The notes: a model not told the origin generated them from the letters alone. 64,000 nt of DNA from Acidobacteriota bacterium (GCA_029776225.1 JAKOTR010000035.1:186001-250000), one strand, 5' to 3'; positions 33,591 through 43,164 are shown, numbered from the stretch's first letter. Made by a program: numbers and translations.

Positions 33591-36113
33591 CTACCCGGCG
33601 AGTGCGCGGCGCAGCCGGTCCAGAGCGGGTTCGATGCGCTGGCGCGACTCCCAGAAATCGGCCCACAAGTCGCCGGTCCTTTCCAGGCGCGCGGGCATGG
33701 TTTTTATGGTGAACTGCTCGGGTCTCAGCGACGGGCGGAGTTCACCGGGCGTGATGGGCGCTGAAACGCAGGCCTGCGGAGTCGGGCGCACGCTATAGAC
33801 TGAGGCGAGCGGCCGCGAGTAGTTGAGCTGCGAGTAATCCAGCAGCACCCGGTTGTGCGGGCGCCTTTCCACGACGCGTTCGAAGGTCACCTTGTCCGGC
33901 ACGCGCGCGGCAGCCACTCGCGCGATGATTTCCGTGAAACGGTTTGCCTGCTCGAAATCGTAAACGCGCTCCAGGGGCACGAAAATATGCATGCCGCTGG
34001 CGCCCGAGGTCTTCAGATATCCCTTGAGCCCGATCTCGCTCAGCACATCGTGCACGGCGCGCGCCACCGCGACCACGGTCGAGTAGGGCGTCTCTTCGGT
34101 GGGATCGAGATCGATGAACAGGTAGTCGGGATGCGTGAGGTCGTCCACGCGGCTGGCCCAGGGGTTGTGGTCGATGCAGCCGAGGTTCGTCAGGTAGAGC
34201 AGCCCGGCGAGGTCGTTGACCATAAAGTAGCGGACGCCGTCGATGGGGACGGTGGGCATCCAATCCGCCGCGTACTCGCCCGCGTCCTTCTGGTAGAACA
34301 ACTGGCCGCGCATGCCTTCGGGCATGCGGCGCAGCACAAGCGGGCGGTCCCGGAGGAAAGGCAGAATCAGGGGTGCCACGTTGAGGTAATAACAGAGAAG
34401 GTCGCGCTTGGTGAGGTTTTCCTCGGGAAAGTAAAGCTTGTTCAGATGGGTGAAACGGAGGCGCCGCCCTTCAATCTCCGCGCTGACGGTCTCTGCGGTG
34501 GAGCGGCACAGTTCGGCCTGGAGCGTGTCCGCGGGTGCGGGGGGAGCAGCGGCGTCCATCATGACGCACTCGCGCGGATCCACGTCGGGGCGCAGGCCAA
34601 GAAACACCGGCGCGCGCAGGTGCTTGTCCCGCGTCCACTCGGAAAATTTAACTCGGGCTACCAGCGAAGGCCGCACCCATTCGGCTTTCTCGCGCGTCTG
34701 CGGCTTCTCCGCGAACGGAGGCTTGGGAGTGATGAGCGGGTTGAGCAGCTCCCGGACCTGCTCCTCCGATTTTCCGGTCAAGCCGCTGCCGCAGCCGCCG
34801 ACAAACCGCAGGTTCGGGCCGTCGTAAAGGCCCAGCAGCAGCGCGCCGATGCGGCCGCGGGCGCCGCGCTGGGCCGTAATACCACCTATGACCGCGTCCA
34901 ACTCGCTGGTGGATTTCAGCTTGACCCACTCGGCGCTGCGCCCGCTGCTGTAGCGGCTCTTGGCGCGCTTGCCGACAATGCCTTCCAGTTGCCGCTCCCG
35001 CGCTAGCCGGTACAGATCCTCGCCGCGGCCGGCGATGTGATCGGAAAAACGGAAAGGTCCCCCTGCCGGCAGTATCCGTTTCAAAAAATCTTTTCTGGCG
35101 CTGAGCGGGACGCCTCGCAGGTCGTACCCGTCGCAGTAGAGTATGTCGAACAGGTAATAGATCACGGGCACTTCGGCCAGCAAGGCCGCCGAAGGGCGCG
35201 CGGCGCTCATCCGCTGCTGCATCAGGGAGAAGTCGGGCCGGCCCTCGCTATCGGGCGCCACGACCTCGCCATCGAGCACCGCCTGTTTCACCGGGAGCCT
35301 TGCGGGCAGGCCGGCGAGTTCGGGGAACTGCTGCGTGACGATCCGATTGCGGCGCGACCGCAGCTCCAGCGCGCCGTCGCGCACAAAGGCGAGCACGCGC
35401 ATGCCGTCCCACTTCAATTCGAACAGCCAGTCGGGATCGGAAAACGGCTTTTCGATCAGCGTGGCGAGCATGGGCTCGACTGAGGCGGGCATGGGCGCTT
35501 TCCGCGCGCCTTCCAATCCCTCGGGACCGGTTGGACGCGCCGGTAGTCCCGCTTCGATTTCACTCATGCTGCGGCCGGAGAGCACGGACCAGTTCAGCTT
35601 CTCGATGTCCCAGTCCGGGTCAGCCGCTTCGTCGCGATGCTTGATGAGCAGCCAGTTCTTCTGGTCCTTGGGATCGGCGGCGCGCCTGCCGCTGTGTACG
35701 AGCGCGAAGCCGCCGCGCAGCTTGCGGCCGTAAAGCCGGATCTTCATCTCCCCGCGCGCAAGCTGCTCGGCCGCGCTTCCGCCACCCTCAACCTCGTATG
35801 TGCCGTTGTCCCAAACCATCACCGTGCCGGCGCCGTAATTGCCTTCGGGGATGATGCCTTCGAACGTGGCGTAGTCGAGAGGATGGTCCTCGGTTTGGAC
35901 CGCCAGGCGTTTGTCGGCCGGATTGAGAGACGGGCCTTTCGGCACCGCCCAGGAAACCAGCACGCCGTTGATCTCCAGCCGCAGATCCCAGTGCATGCGC
36001 GTGGCGTCGTGCTGCTGGACGACGAAGCTGTTTCCGCCGCTGCCCGCCGGCTTGGGTGGCGGCTCCGGCGTCGCTTCAAACTTGCGCTTTTTCCGGTATT
36101 CTTCCAGCGGCAA
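33591..36113 (-). CDS. ligD: Fused DNA ligase D (phosphoesterase-ligase-polymerase)
   Basis: 840 residues. Order is PE (1-~170), LIG (~205-520), POL (~545-835). The PE metal residues H35, H41, D43 and H77 are present. The ligase nucleotidyl lysine is K234 in FELKWDGMR, with VVAPDSEG, GIVGKRAKSRYSSGRS and VKLKSTSELDAV as later motifs. The POL domain has the catalytic DLDP (LFIDLDPTEET) and TSGASGMHIFVPL. It starts at a TTG nine bases after the stop of a separate PE gene, with AGGGG as binding site. LigD repairs double-strand breaks with Ku; no Ku gene is in the window. Confidence 0.92.
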   Translation of the reverse strand: MPLEEYRKKRKFEATPEPPPKPAGSGGNSFVVQQHDATRMHWDLRLEINGVLVSWAVPKGPSLNPADKRLAVQTEDHPLDYATFEGIIPEGNYGAGTVMVWDNGTYEVEGGGSAAEQLARGEMKIRLYGRKLRGGFALVHSGRRAADPKDQKNWLLIKHRDEAADPDWDIEKLNWSVLSGRSMSEIEAGLPARPTGPEGLEGARKAPMPASVEPMLATLIEKPFSDPDWLFELKWDGMRVLAFVRDGALELRSRRNRIVTQQFPELAGLPARLPVKQAVLDGEVVAPDSEGRPDFSLMQQRMSAARPSAALLAEVPVIYYLFDILYCDGYDLRGVPLSARKDFLKRILPAGGPFRFSDHIAGRGEDLYRLARERQLEGIVGKRAKSRYSSGRSAEWVKLKSTSELDAVIGGITAQRGARGRIGALLLGLYDGPNLRFVGGCGSGLTGKSEEQVRELLNPLITPKPPFAEKPQTREKAEWVRPSLVARVKFSEWTRDKHLRAPVFLGLRPDVDPRECVMMDAAAPPAPADTLQAELCRSTAETVSAEIEGRRLRFTHLNKLYFPEENLTKRDLLCYYLNVAPLILPFLRDRPLVLRRMPEGMRGQLFYQKDAGEYAADWMPTVPIDGVRYFMVNDLAGLLYLTNLGCIDHNPWASRVDDLTHPDYLFIDLDPTEETPYSTVVAVARAVHDVLSEIGLKGYLKTSGASGMHIFVPLERVYDFEQANRFTEIIARVAAARVPDKVTFERVVERRPHNRVLLDYSQLNYSRPLASVYSVRPTPQACVSAPITPGELRPSLRPEQFTIKTMPARLERTGDLWADFWESRQRIEPALDRLRRALAG

Positions 36114-36122
36114 TGCCGCCCC

Positions 36123-36686
36123 TCACTCAATCTCTTGGATGCCGCGATGGGTCAGGACGGACCAATCCTGTTCGTCGATATTCCAGGACGGATCGGCGAA
36201 CTCGTCGCGCTCCTTGATCAGCAGCCAGCGCCTCTGCTGTCGGGGATCGGCCGCGCGGCGGCCGGTGTTGATGAGGGCGAAGCCGCCGCGCAGCTTTTCG
36301 CCCTTAAGCGTGAACTTCAACGAGCCTTCGGCAAGCTGCTCGGCCGCCGGCTTGCCCTGCACCTCGTAAGTGCCCTGGTCCCAGACCATCACCTTGCCGG
36401 CGCCGTAATTGCCTTCGGGAATCACGCCTTCGAAATCCGCGTACTCCAGCGGGTGGTCCTCGGTCATCATGGCGAGGCGCTTATCGCGCGGGTTGAGCGA
36501 CGGGCCTTTCGGCACGGCCCAGGAAGCGAGCACGCCGTCGATCTCCAGGCGGAAATCGTAATGCAGGTGGGAGGCGAGGTGTTTCTGGACGACGAACCTG
36601 GCCTGCTCCGAGCTTTTTTGAGCGCTGCCGGCCGGCTCGGGTGTCTCATCGAACTTACGTTTTTTCCGGTACTCTTCGAGCGCCAT
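36123..36686 (-). CDS. Stand-alone LigD 3'-phosphoesterase domain protein
   Basis: 187 residues from the ATG at 36686; the frame open further upstream is antisense-like. The whole protein is the PE domain, with metal and catalytic residues H36, H42, D44 and H78 ([30 protein letters not shown]). Its N-terminus ([18 protein letters not shown]) is nearly the same as that of the fused LigD, so one probably arose by duplication of the other. It overlaps the polymerase gene by 32 bases and precedes fused ligD by nine. Confidence 0.88.
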   Translation of the reverse strand: MALEEYRKKRKFDETPEPAGSAQKSSEQARFVVQKHLASHLHYDFRLEIDGVLASWAVPKGPSLNPRDKRLAMMTEDHPLEYADFEGVIPEGNYGAGKVMVWDQGTYEVQGKPAAEQLAEGSLKFTLKGEKLRGGFALINTGRRAADPRQQRRWLLIKERDEFADPSWNIDEQDWSVLTHRGIQEIE

Positions 36687-37563
36687 CGACTTCCACTTTA
36701 CCGACCGCCACGGCGCTCTGGGAAAAATCCTTCCACGGGTCCGGCATGCTCTCGAGCCGCTTGAAAACGTCCCGGATGGTGCAGCCGTCGGAGCGCAGGC
36801 CGTTGCGATCGAGTTCTTCCCATTCGAGCGGGACCGCCACCGGTGCCCCGGGACGCACCCGCACGGCGTAAGCGGGCGCCGCGGTCTGCCCGTACGAGTT
36901 GCGGTGCGTGTCAATGAACACGCGGCCACGGCGCTTGGTCTTCCGCACCTCCGTCGTCCACTGCTCGGGATTGCGCGAAACCAGTATCTTCGCGAACGCG
37001 AGCGCCAGGGCGCGGACCTGCTCGAAGGTTTCGGTCCGTTTCAACGGCACAACCACGTGGAGGCCGCGCGAGCCGGTGGCTTTGACGAACGCCGGGAGGC
37101 CGTGTTCGGCGAGCAGGCCGCGGAGGACGCGCGCGGCGCTCTTGACAGCGTCAAACTCCGCATCCGACGGATCGAGGTCGAACATCATCTGGTCGGGATA
37201 ATCGAGTTTGTCTTCCCGGCTGAGCCAGACGTGCGGCGTAATGCAGGCCTGGGTGGCAAGATAAACGAGGATCGCTTCGTTGTCGCAGACGACGTGCGTG
37301 ATCTCGCCGCCCGCCTTTTTCACCGTCACCCGTTTCACCCAATCCGGAGCGAAGCGCGGCGCTGCCTGCTGGAAGAAGCCGGGCGCCTCGATGCCGTCGG
37401 GGAAGCGCTGCATGGAAACGGGCCTGCCGCGCAAGTGCGGCACCATCCAGCCGGCGACGCGGCGGTAGTAATCCACCAGTTCCGCCTTGGTGATGCCGGC
37501 GTCCGGGAACAGGACTTTGTCCGGGCGGGTGAGCTTGACGGCCTGGCTGTCGGCCTGAATCAT
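36655..37563 (-). CDS. Stand-alone LigD polymerase (primase-like) domain protein
   Basis: 302 residues from the ATG at 37563, chosen because GGAG lies nine bases upstream; a GTG at 37581, right after the ligase stop, is the alternative. The AEP-type polymerase domain has [20 protein letters not shown], the metal pair D129/D131 in MMFDLDPSD, and [16 protein letters not shown]. It carries no ligase or PE part. It would add nucleotides or ribonucleotides at break ends as the middle member of a split LigD set. Confidence 0.9.
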   Translation of the reverse strand: MIQADSQAVKLTRPDKVLFPDAGITKAELVDYYRRVAGWMVPHLRGRPVSMQRFPDGIEAPGFFQQAAPRFAPDWVKRVTVKKAGGEITHVVCDNEAILVYLATQACITPHVWLSREDKLDYPDQMMFDLDPSDAEFDAVKSAARVLRGLLAEHGLPAFVKATGSRGLHVVVPLKRTETFEQVRALALAFAKILVSRNPEQWTTEVRKTKRRGRVFIDTHRNSYGQTAAPAYAVRVRPGAPVAVPLEWEELDRNGLRSDGCTIRDVFKRLESMPDPWKDFSQSAVAVGKVEVDGARRVPEKT

Positions 37564-37581
37564 GATGCTTTTCTCCGGCAC

Positions 37582-38529
37582 TCACCCCTCCCTGACCACC
37601 TCTCGTGCGGCCTTGTCCGTACGCAGGCCGAGAAAGCGCGGGTGGCGCAGCTTTCCGCCCCCGGTCCATTCGGTGAAGCCGATTTCGGCCACCAGTTCCG
37701 GTTTCACCCAATGCAGGCCGCGGCGTGGCAGCACGGGTTCGGAAAACGGCGGCGCTTCGGTCCTGAGAGCCGCCAACCGCCTGGCCAGCCCGCGCAGCGT
37801 TTCGTCCGTAAACCCTGTCCCGACCTTGCCCGCGTAGCGCAGCTTGCCGCCTTCGTAATAGCCCACCAGCAGCGCTCCGAATTCCGCGCGGGCGCCCTGC
37901 GGGTCGGTGTAGCCGCCGATGACGAACTCCTGCTGGTTGACGCACTTGAACTTCAGCCAGTCGCGCGAGCGGCCGGAGACATACGGGCTGGCGGCGCGCT
38001 TGGCGATCAGTCCTTCCCATCCTTTCTTGCACGCCTCCGCGTAGTAGACTTCCCCGGCGGTTTCGCGATGCGTGGTGAAGCGCAAGGGATCGGCGAAGCG
38101 AAACTTCGCTTCGAGCAGCCGCTTGCGCTCGGCCAGCGGCTTGTTCCTGAGGTCTTCGTCGTTGAGAAACAGCAAATCGAAAAGGTAGTAGAACACCGGG
38201 ATCCGGCTGGCGAGCGCCTGCTGGGGAACGCGAATCTGCATCCGCTGTTGCAGGCGGCTGAAGCTGGTTAGCTCGCCCTCGAACGCCACAATTTCGCCGT
38301 CGGCGACAAACGAGCGGGCGGGTTGGCCGGCCAGCGGCTCGATCAGTTCCGGATAGGCGCCATCCAGCGGCTTGCGGTTGCGCGAATACAAGTGCACGCG
38401 GCCCGCGCTGCACACCGCCAGGCAACGCTCGCCGTCGAACTTGGATTCAAAAAGCCAGCCTTCACGCGAGAACGGTTCGTGGGTGAGGGTGGCCAGCATC
38501 GGCTCGACCCAGCGGGGTTCCGCCCCCAT
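37582..38529 (-). CDS. Stand-alone ATP-dependent DNA ligase (LigD-ligase type)
   Basis: 315 residues. The nucleotidyltransferase lysine is K30 in ESKFDGERC, with RNRKPLDGAYPELIE, FVADGEIVAFEG, GWEGLIAKRAASPYVSGRS (two pieces), LKFKCVNQQEFVIGGYT and the OB-fold LRYAGKVGTGFTDE. No PE or POL domain is fused. First gene of the five-gene minus-strand run (ligase, polymerase, PE, fused LigD, and after a 51-base gap ThuA). Divergent from rhamnulokinase. Confidence 0.9.
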   Translation of the reverse strand: MGAEPRWVEPMLATLTHEPFSREGWLFESKFDGERCLAVCSAGRVHLYSRNRKPLDGAYPELIEPLAGQPARSFVADGEIVAFEGELTSFSRLQQRMQIRVPQQALASRIPVFYYLFDLLFLNDEDLRNKPLAERKRLLEAKFRFADPLRFTTHRETAGEVYYAEACKKGWEGLIAKRAASPYVSGRSRDWLKFKCVNQQEFVIGGYTDPQGARAEFGALLVGYYEGGKLRYAGKVGTGFTDETLRGLARRLAALRTEAPPFSEPVLPRRGLHWVKPELVAEIGFTEWTGGGKLRHPRFLGLRTDKAAREVVREG

Positions 38530-38597
38530 ATCTTCATTGTCGCGCCGGTCAAAAGGGAGCCCCGTTTGTTCGCGGGCTCTGAACAGTGCGGGTGGAG

Positions 38598-38603
38598 TAT
38601 ACT
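38598..38603 (+). promoter_or_regulatory. Possible -10 box of rhaB
   Basis: TATACT lies 33 bases before the rhaB ATG in the 106-base divergent gap. No good -35 is at the usual spacing. A GAGCCC/GGGCTC inverted repeat (about 38558-38581) lies upstream and could be an operator or a structure shared with the divergent ligase gene. Confidence 0.35.
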
Positions 38604-38635
38604 AGCTCGTCAGCCGCTGCCGCGGCGTAAACGAT

Positions 38636-40102
38636 ATGAAACACTATCTCGCTATCGACCTCGGCGCCGAGAGCGGCCGGGCCATGCTGGGAACGCTGTC
38701 CGACGACTCGCTGGCGCTCGAAGAGTTGCACCGCTTTCCGAACACGCCGGTACGGCTTCCCACCGGTTTGTATTGGGACACCTTCCGGCTTTTTCATGAG
38801 ATCCAGCAGGGGCTCGCGATTGCCGGTCGCGACCGCAAGCTCTCGCTCGACGGTATCGGAGTGGATACGTGGGGCGTGGATTTCGGCCTGCTCGGCTGTG
38901 ACGGCGCGCTGGTGGACAACCCCCGCCACTACCGCGACTCCCGCAACAACGGAATGCTCGAAAAAACCTTCGCGGTTGTTCCGCGGGAGGAGATTTTTTC
39001 GCAGACCGGGATCCAGTTCATGCAATTCAACTCCCTGTACCAGTTGTATGCGGCGAAACTGGCGGGGGCGCCCGGGCTGCAGGCCGCCGAACGGCTCCTG
39101 TTCATGCCGGATCTGTTCAATTACTGGCTTTCCGGGGTGCAGGTAACGGAACTCAGCATCGCGAGCACGTCGCAATTTTACAATCCGTCGAAAAAGCGCT
39201 GGGCGACGGAACTGTTTGCCAAACTGGAGCTGCCCGAGAAGATCCTGCCGGATATCGTCCAGCCGGGCACGCTGTTGGGGGCGCTGCTGCCGCACGTCGC
39301 CGAAGCAACGGGCCTTGAGGCCGCCACGCCGGTCTTTGCCACCTGCGGGCACGACACTGCGTCCGCCGTTGCGGCAGTGCCGGCCACCGGCGAAGACTGG
39401 TGTTACATCAGCTCGGGCACGTGGTCGTTGATGGGGGTGGAGCTTGCCGAGCCCGTCATCAACGAGGGCAGCCTTGCGCTGAATTTCACCAACGAGATCG
39501 GCGCCAACGGCACGATCCGGTTCCTGAAGAACATCGCCGGGCTCTGGCTGCTTCAGGAATGCCGGCGCGCCTGGGCGCTCGAGGGACGGGAGTATACGTA
39601 CGCGGAACTGGCCGGGATGGCGTCCACCGCGCCTCCTTTCACTGCAATCATCGACCCCGATGCGTTCCTCGAACCCGGGGGAATGCCGGATAAGATCGCT
39701 GCGTTCTGCCGTCAACACGGTCAGCCCGTTCCGGAAACGCCCGCGGCGATGTGCCGTTCGATTCTGGAGAGCCTTGCCCTCAGATACCGGCAGGTGCTGG
39801 AGAGTCTGGAGTCGCTGCTCGGGCGTAAGCTCGGCGTCATCCACATTGTGGGAGGGGGCTCGCGCAACCAGGTGCTGAACCAGTTTGTGGCGGACGCTAC
39901 GGGGCGGCCGGTGGTTGCCGGACCGGCCGAAGCCACCGCGCTCGGCAATGTGCTCGTGCAGGCGATCGGTTCGGGAGAGCTGAAAGGGCTTGACGAGGCG
40001 CGCCGCCTTATCGCGCGCTCATTCCCGCTTGAAAGATTCGAACCGCGGCCGCAGGCGGACTGGAACGCCGCTTACGAACGCTTCTGCCGCCTGAAAGCGT
40101 AA
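38636..40102 (+). CDS. rhaB: Rhamnulokinase
   Basis: 488-residue FGGY kinase. YLAIDLGAESGRAMLG at the N-terminus is the rhamnulokinase version of the phosphate-binding strand; VDTWGVDFGLLG, HYRDSRNNGM, FLKNIAGLWLLQECRRAW and the C-terminal HIVGGGSRNQVLNQFVADATG complete the picture. It phosphorylates L-rhamnulose. No rhamnose isomerase, aldolase or transporter is adjacent, so the pathway is dispersed. Confidence 0.9.
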   Translation: MKHYLAIDLGAESGRAMLGTLSDDSLALEELHRFPNTPVRLPTGLYWDTFRLFHEIQQGLAIAGRDRKLSLDGIGVDTWGVDFGLLGCDGALVDNPRHYRDSRNNGMLEKTFAVVPREEIFSQTGIQFMQFNSLYQLYAAKLAGAPGLQAAERLLFMPDLFNYWLSGVQVTELSIASTSQFYNPSKKRWATELFAKLELPEKILPDIVQPGTLLGALLPHVAEATGLEAATPVFATCGHDTASAVAAVPATGEDWCYISSGTWSLMGVELAEPVINEGSLALNFTNEIGANGTIRFLKNIAGLWLLQECRRAWALEGREYTYAELAGMASTAPPFTAIIDPDAFLEPGGMPDKIAAFCRQHGQPVPETPAAMCRSILESLALRYRQVLESLESLLGRKLGVIHIVGGGSRNQVLNQFVADATGRPVVAGPAEATALGNVLVQAIGSGELKGLDEARRLIARSFPLERFEPRPQADWNAAYERFCRLKA

Positions 40103-40111
40103 CAGGGGATT

Positions 40112-40133
40112 GCGGGCGGCCTGTCCCGCCCGC
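40112..40133. terminator. Hairpin between convergent rhaB and clpP
   Basis: GCGGGCGG (40112-40119) pairs perfectly with CCGCCCGC (40126-40133) over a 6-base loop, in the 61-base gap between two converging genes. The following plus-strand bases (TCTTCACG) are only weakly T-rich, so termination may be partial or bidirectional. Confidence 0.5.
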
Positions 40134-40163
40134 TCTTCACGATCCTCTCCCGCGCTTTTCCCT

Positions 40164-40781
40164 TCAGACTTTTGCAGTCGGCGCGAGTTCCCGGCTGGTA
40201 ATGACGCGGTCGATCATCCCGTATTCGAGGGCCTGTTCCGCATCCATGATGTAGTCGCGGTCGACATCGCGCGCAATCTTCTCCACAGGCTGGCCAGTGG
40301 ACTCTGCCAGGATCTGGTTGAGAATTTCACGCATGCGGAGAATCTCTTTGGCGTAAATATCGATATCGGCTGCCTGACCGGCCAGCCCGCTCATGGAGGG
40401 CTGGTGGATCAGGATGCGGGAATGGGGCAAGCTGTAACGCTTGCCTTTGGTGCCGGCGGCCAGCAGCACCGCCGCCATCGAGGCGGCCTGACCGACGCAG
40501 ATGGTCACGATGTCGGGTTCCACGAAGCGCATCGTGTCCAGAATGGCCAGCCCGGACGATATCGATCCCCCAGGAGAGTTGATATACAGCGAAATGTCCC
40601 TCTGAGGGTCCTCCGCCGCCAGGAAAAGCATCTGGGCGATCACCAGGTTGGCGACCGTATCGTCAATCGGCGTGCCCAGAAAAATGATGTTTTCCTTCAG
40701 CAGCCGAGAGTAGATGTCGTACGCACGTTCTCCCCGCGATGTCTGCTCGACCACCATGGGGACCAGGATGGAATTGCCCAT
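40164..40781 (-). CDS. clpP: ATP-dependent Clp protease proteolytic subunit
   Basis: 205 residues. Catalytic triad S101 (GQAASMAA), H126 ([12 protein letters not shown]) and D176 (VDRDYIMDA). [15 protein letters not shown] is the substrate-loop signature. GAGGAGG precedes the ATG. ClpP normally pairs with ClpX or ClpA; no such gene is adjacent here, and no trigger factor gene either. Confidence 0.95.
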   Translation of the reverse strand: MGNSILVPMVVEQTSRGERAYDIYSRLLKENIIFLGTPIDDTVANLVIAQMLFLAAEDPQRDISLYINSPGGSISSGLAILDTMRFVEPDIVTICVGQAASMAAVLLAAGTKGKRYSLPHSRILIHQPSMSGLAGQAADIDIYAKEILRMREILNQILAESTGQPVEKIARDVDRDYIMDAEQALEYGMIDRVITSRELAPTAKV

Positions 40782-40818
40782 CGGGTTCCTCCTCTGCGAC
40801 CCGACTGGCGGGTCCGTT

Positions 40819-41286
40819 TTATTTCTTCGCGGCGGCAGCCCTTTTCACTTTTTTCGGCTTTTCCAACGCCCGGCGCTTCTGCTCGAGCGCGGCAGCCAGG
40901 TCTGCGATCGTCGTCGTCTCTAAATATTCCATGATACGCGAACGCAGGTGCTTCCACGAATCATGCATGCCGCAAGGCGCATCATCCGTGCATTCCGCCA
41001 GCCCGCTCACGCACTTTTGGTAATCGCTCAGCCCGTCGAGAGCTTCCACCAGTTGGATGAGGCTGATCTCCTTGGGCGAAGTACGCAGGCTGAAGCCGCC
41101 GGTGGGACCCTTGCTCGAACGGAGCAGACCCTTGCGCGCCAGTTGTTGCAGAATCTTGGCCAGGAAATGAGCAGGGATGCCTTCCTGTTCGGCAATCTGC
41201 TTAACCATGGCATACTTGCCGTCCGGGACCTGCGCCAGATTCACGAAGGCACGGATGGCATATTCCGTGGAACGCGAGTAGATCAT
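40819..41286 (-). CDS. Rrf2-family iron-sulfur transcriptional regulator
   Basis: 155 residues. N-terminal winged helix ([37 protein letters not shown]) and three cysteines C92, C99 and C105 ([21 protein letters not shown], spacing as in IscR/NsrR/RsrR-type cluster regulators). The last ~15 residues ([13 protein letters not shown]) are a basic tail not typical of the family. Inverted half-sites GTACT-TC-AGTAC lie 20 bases upstream of the start, a possible autoregulatory operator. Cluster type and signal are unknown. Confidence 0.88.
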   Translation of the reverse strand: MIYSRSTEYAIRAFVNLAQVPDGKYAMVKQIAEQEGIPAHFLAKILQQLARKGLLRSSKGPTGGFSLRTSPKEISLIQLVEALDGLSDYQKCVSGLAECTDDAPCGMHDSWKHLRSRIMEYLETTTIADLAAALEQKRRALEKPKKVKRAAAAKK

Positions 41287-41305
41287 CGATTTCCCCTCCT
41301 GATAG

Positions 41306-41317
41306 GTACTTCAGTAC
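41306..41317. promoter_or_regulatory. Inverted GTACT/AGTAC half-sites upstream of the Rrf2 gene
   Basis: GTACTTCAGTAC has perfectly inverted 5-base arms around TC and sits 20-31 bases before the Rrf2 start on its promoter side. The 120-base gap also holds TCCCCTGAGCCGTTTTTT (41372-41389), shared with the trxA leader, and several CCCC/GGGG complementary runs that could fold in the minus-strand transcript. Confidence 0.35.
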
Positions 41318-41406
41318 GCCTTTATCTTAAAAGCTTAGCGATACCCCTCGCAAGCAGGGGGAGTCTGAAATTCCCCTGAGCCGTTTTTTCAGGCGATATT
41401 TGGGTC

Positions 41407-42108
41407 TCATTTAGTACCGTATAAGGATGGGTACAGCATCCCCGTCCAACGGCCGAATACCAGGCCGGCTATCTCTGCAAGTCTCCGGGAATTCTGATTG
41501 GGATCGATGGGAGATGCAAGTTCCCGGACGTCGTCCGCGTTGGTTTCCTCCGTGCACCAGGAGGCGATCATTTCCGGCGTGACTTCGAGATGGAATTGCA
41601 GCCCGTACGCTGATCCTACACGAAAAGCCTGATGCGGGCAGGCGGCCGAATACGCCAGCCACACCGCACCCGCAGGGAGATCGAAGGTTTCGGCGTGCCA
41701 GTGAAAGACCATCTCCGGCCGGTTGAAATCATGGAATAACGGATCATGGCGGGCTTCCGGCCTCCAGCAAACCGGGGCCCACCCGATCTCTTTTGTATGA
41801 TTCCTGTAGACTTTCGCGCCCAGCGCCCGGGCGATCAATTGCGCCCCCAGACAGATCCCCAATACCGGTTTGGATGCCGCGACCGCCTTTTCGATCAGCC
41901 GTAATTCGGCGTTGACGAATGGCAAATCGTCATTTGCGGACATCGGCCCTCCCATAAAGATGAGGGCCGCGGCCGATTCCCAATCGGCAGGTATGGTGGG
42001 ATCCGCGACGACGTCGGCGTACCGGCAGGCAATCCCCCGTTCTTCAAGCGCCGGAAGGATCAGACCCAGATCCTCGAACTGCACATGCCGGAAGGCGAGG
42101 ACGTGCAT
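41407..42108 (-). CDS. Class I glutamine amidotransferase-like protein
   Basis: 233 residues from the ATG at 42108, preceded by GGAGGAAAGC. The catalytic cysteine is C86 in VLGICLGAQLIARALG; the histidine is in YGLQFHLEVTPEM with the following glutamate. FMGGPMSANDDLPFV marks the oxyanion region. The family resembles GMP-synthase-type amidotransferase subunits and gamma-glutamyl peptidases acting alone. No synthetase partner is adjacent, so it may hydrolyse a gamma-glutamyl compound. Confidence 0.82.
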   Translation of the reverse strand: MHVLAFRHVQFEDLGLILPALEERGIACRYADVVADPTIPADWESAAALIFMGGPMSANDDLPFVNAELRLIEKAVAASKPVLGICLGAQLIARALGAKVYRNHTKEIGWAPVCWRPEARHDPLFHDFNRPEMVFHWHAETFDLPAGAVWLAYSAACPHQAFRVGSAYGLQFHLEVTPEMIASWCTEETNADDVRELASPIDPNQNSRRLAEIAGLVFGRWTGMLYPSLYGTK

Positions 42109-42222
42109 GCTTTCCTCCAGCTTACCAAGGTCTGAGGGTCTAGGGGGGAAGTGCTGCTCAACTCCCCTTAAGAAACCCCAACGGGTTTGCCGATATGAAG
42201 ACCTGAAGAAAGGCGGGCTTCC

Positions 42223-43164
42223 ATGCAGGTACTCATAGCAGACGACGATGCCGTATCCCGCCGGATGCTTGCGAGGACACTCGAGTCCTGGCACTACGAG
42301 GTGATTTCCGCCTGCGACGGCAACGAGGCCTGGCGGCTTCTCCAGCGCGATGATGCGCCGCAACTGGCGATTCTCGACTGGATGATGCCCGGCATGACGG
42401 GTCCGGCCGTCTGCGGGGCACTGCGGCGCCGGCAACGAGACGTCTACACCTACGTGCTTCTGCTGACCGCTCGCACGGAGAAACAGGCCCTCATCGAAGG
42501 CATGGAGTCCGGGGCGGACGACTACATCACCAAGCCGTTCGACGCTCAGGAGCTGAAGGTGAGGCTGCGGGCGGGGCTCCGCATCCTGGAGCTTCAGGCC
42601 CAGTTGGTCGCCGCGCGGGAAGCCTTGCGCGAGCAGGCTACGCGGGATCCGCTGACCTGCCTCTGGAATCGCTATTCCATTCTGGATATCCTCAACCGGG
42701 AAGTGAACCGCGCCAACCGCGACGGCACCGGGCTGGGCGTGATCATGGCCGACCTCGACCACTTCAAAAGGGTGAACGATACCTACGGGCACTTGGCCGG
42801 CGACGCCGTGCTCCGCGAAACAGCCCGGCGCATGCAGGCCGCGGTGCGCAGCTACGACGCCGTAGGCCGGTACGGGGGAGAGGAGTTTTTGATTGTGCTG
42901 CCTGGTTCCGGAGATTCCAGCGCCATGCAGCTCGCCGAGCGGCTTCGCGAAACCATCTGTGCCGAACCCATCAGCATCCCGGAAGGCTCTCTGCGAACCA
43001 CCATGAGCCTCGGGGTGACCGCCTGGCAGCGCGGCGTCTATCCCACACCGGAAATGCTGCTCCGCGCGGCCGACATGGGCCTTTACCGCGCGAAAAAACA
43101 CGGCCGCAACCAGGTGGAATGGGTCAGCCTGCAGCGCGCCGGCCGGACAATGCACGCCCGTTAG
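42223..43164 (+). CDS. Response regulator-GGDEF diguanylate cyclase
   Basis: 313 residues. Receiver at 1-120 with D52 (AILDWMMPGMTG) and the lysine in DYITKPF, then a short coiled coil (LQAQLVAAREALREQATR) and a GGDEF domain. The active site is GGEEF (RYGGEEFLIVLPGS), a catalytically competent variant, and the product-inhibition site RSYD lies exactly five residues before it. No kinase adjoins. It makes c-di-GMP, which the PilZ protein at 4.4 kb could read. The leader has an AAACCC-CAAC-GGGTTT hairpin (42173-42188). Confidence 0.93.
   Translation: MQVLIADDDAVSRRMLARTLESWHYEVISACDGNEAWRLLQRDDAPQLAILDWMMPGMTGPAVCGALRRRQRDVYTYVLLLTARTEKQALIEGMESGADDYITKPFDAQELKVRLRAGLRILELQAQLVAAREALREQATRDPLTCLWNRYSILDILNREVNRANRDGTGLGVIMADLDHFKRVNDTYGHLAGDAVLRETARRMQAAVRSYDAVGRYGGEEFLIVLPGSGDSSAMQLAERLRETICAEPISIPEGSLRTTMSLGVTAWQRGVYPTPEMLLRAADMGLYRAKKHGRNQVEWVSLQRAGRTMHAR

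Noticed and set aside
33591-38529. A Ku gene within the LigD run
   Set aside because: None of the five genes matches Ku; the fifth (ThuA) is a secreted protein. Ku must be elsewhere if present.
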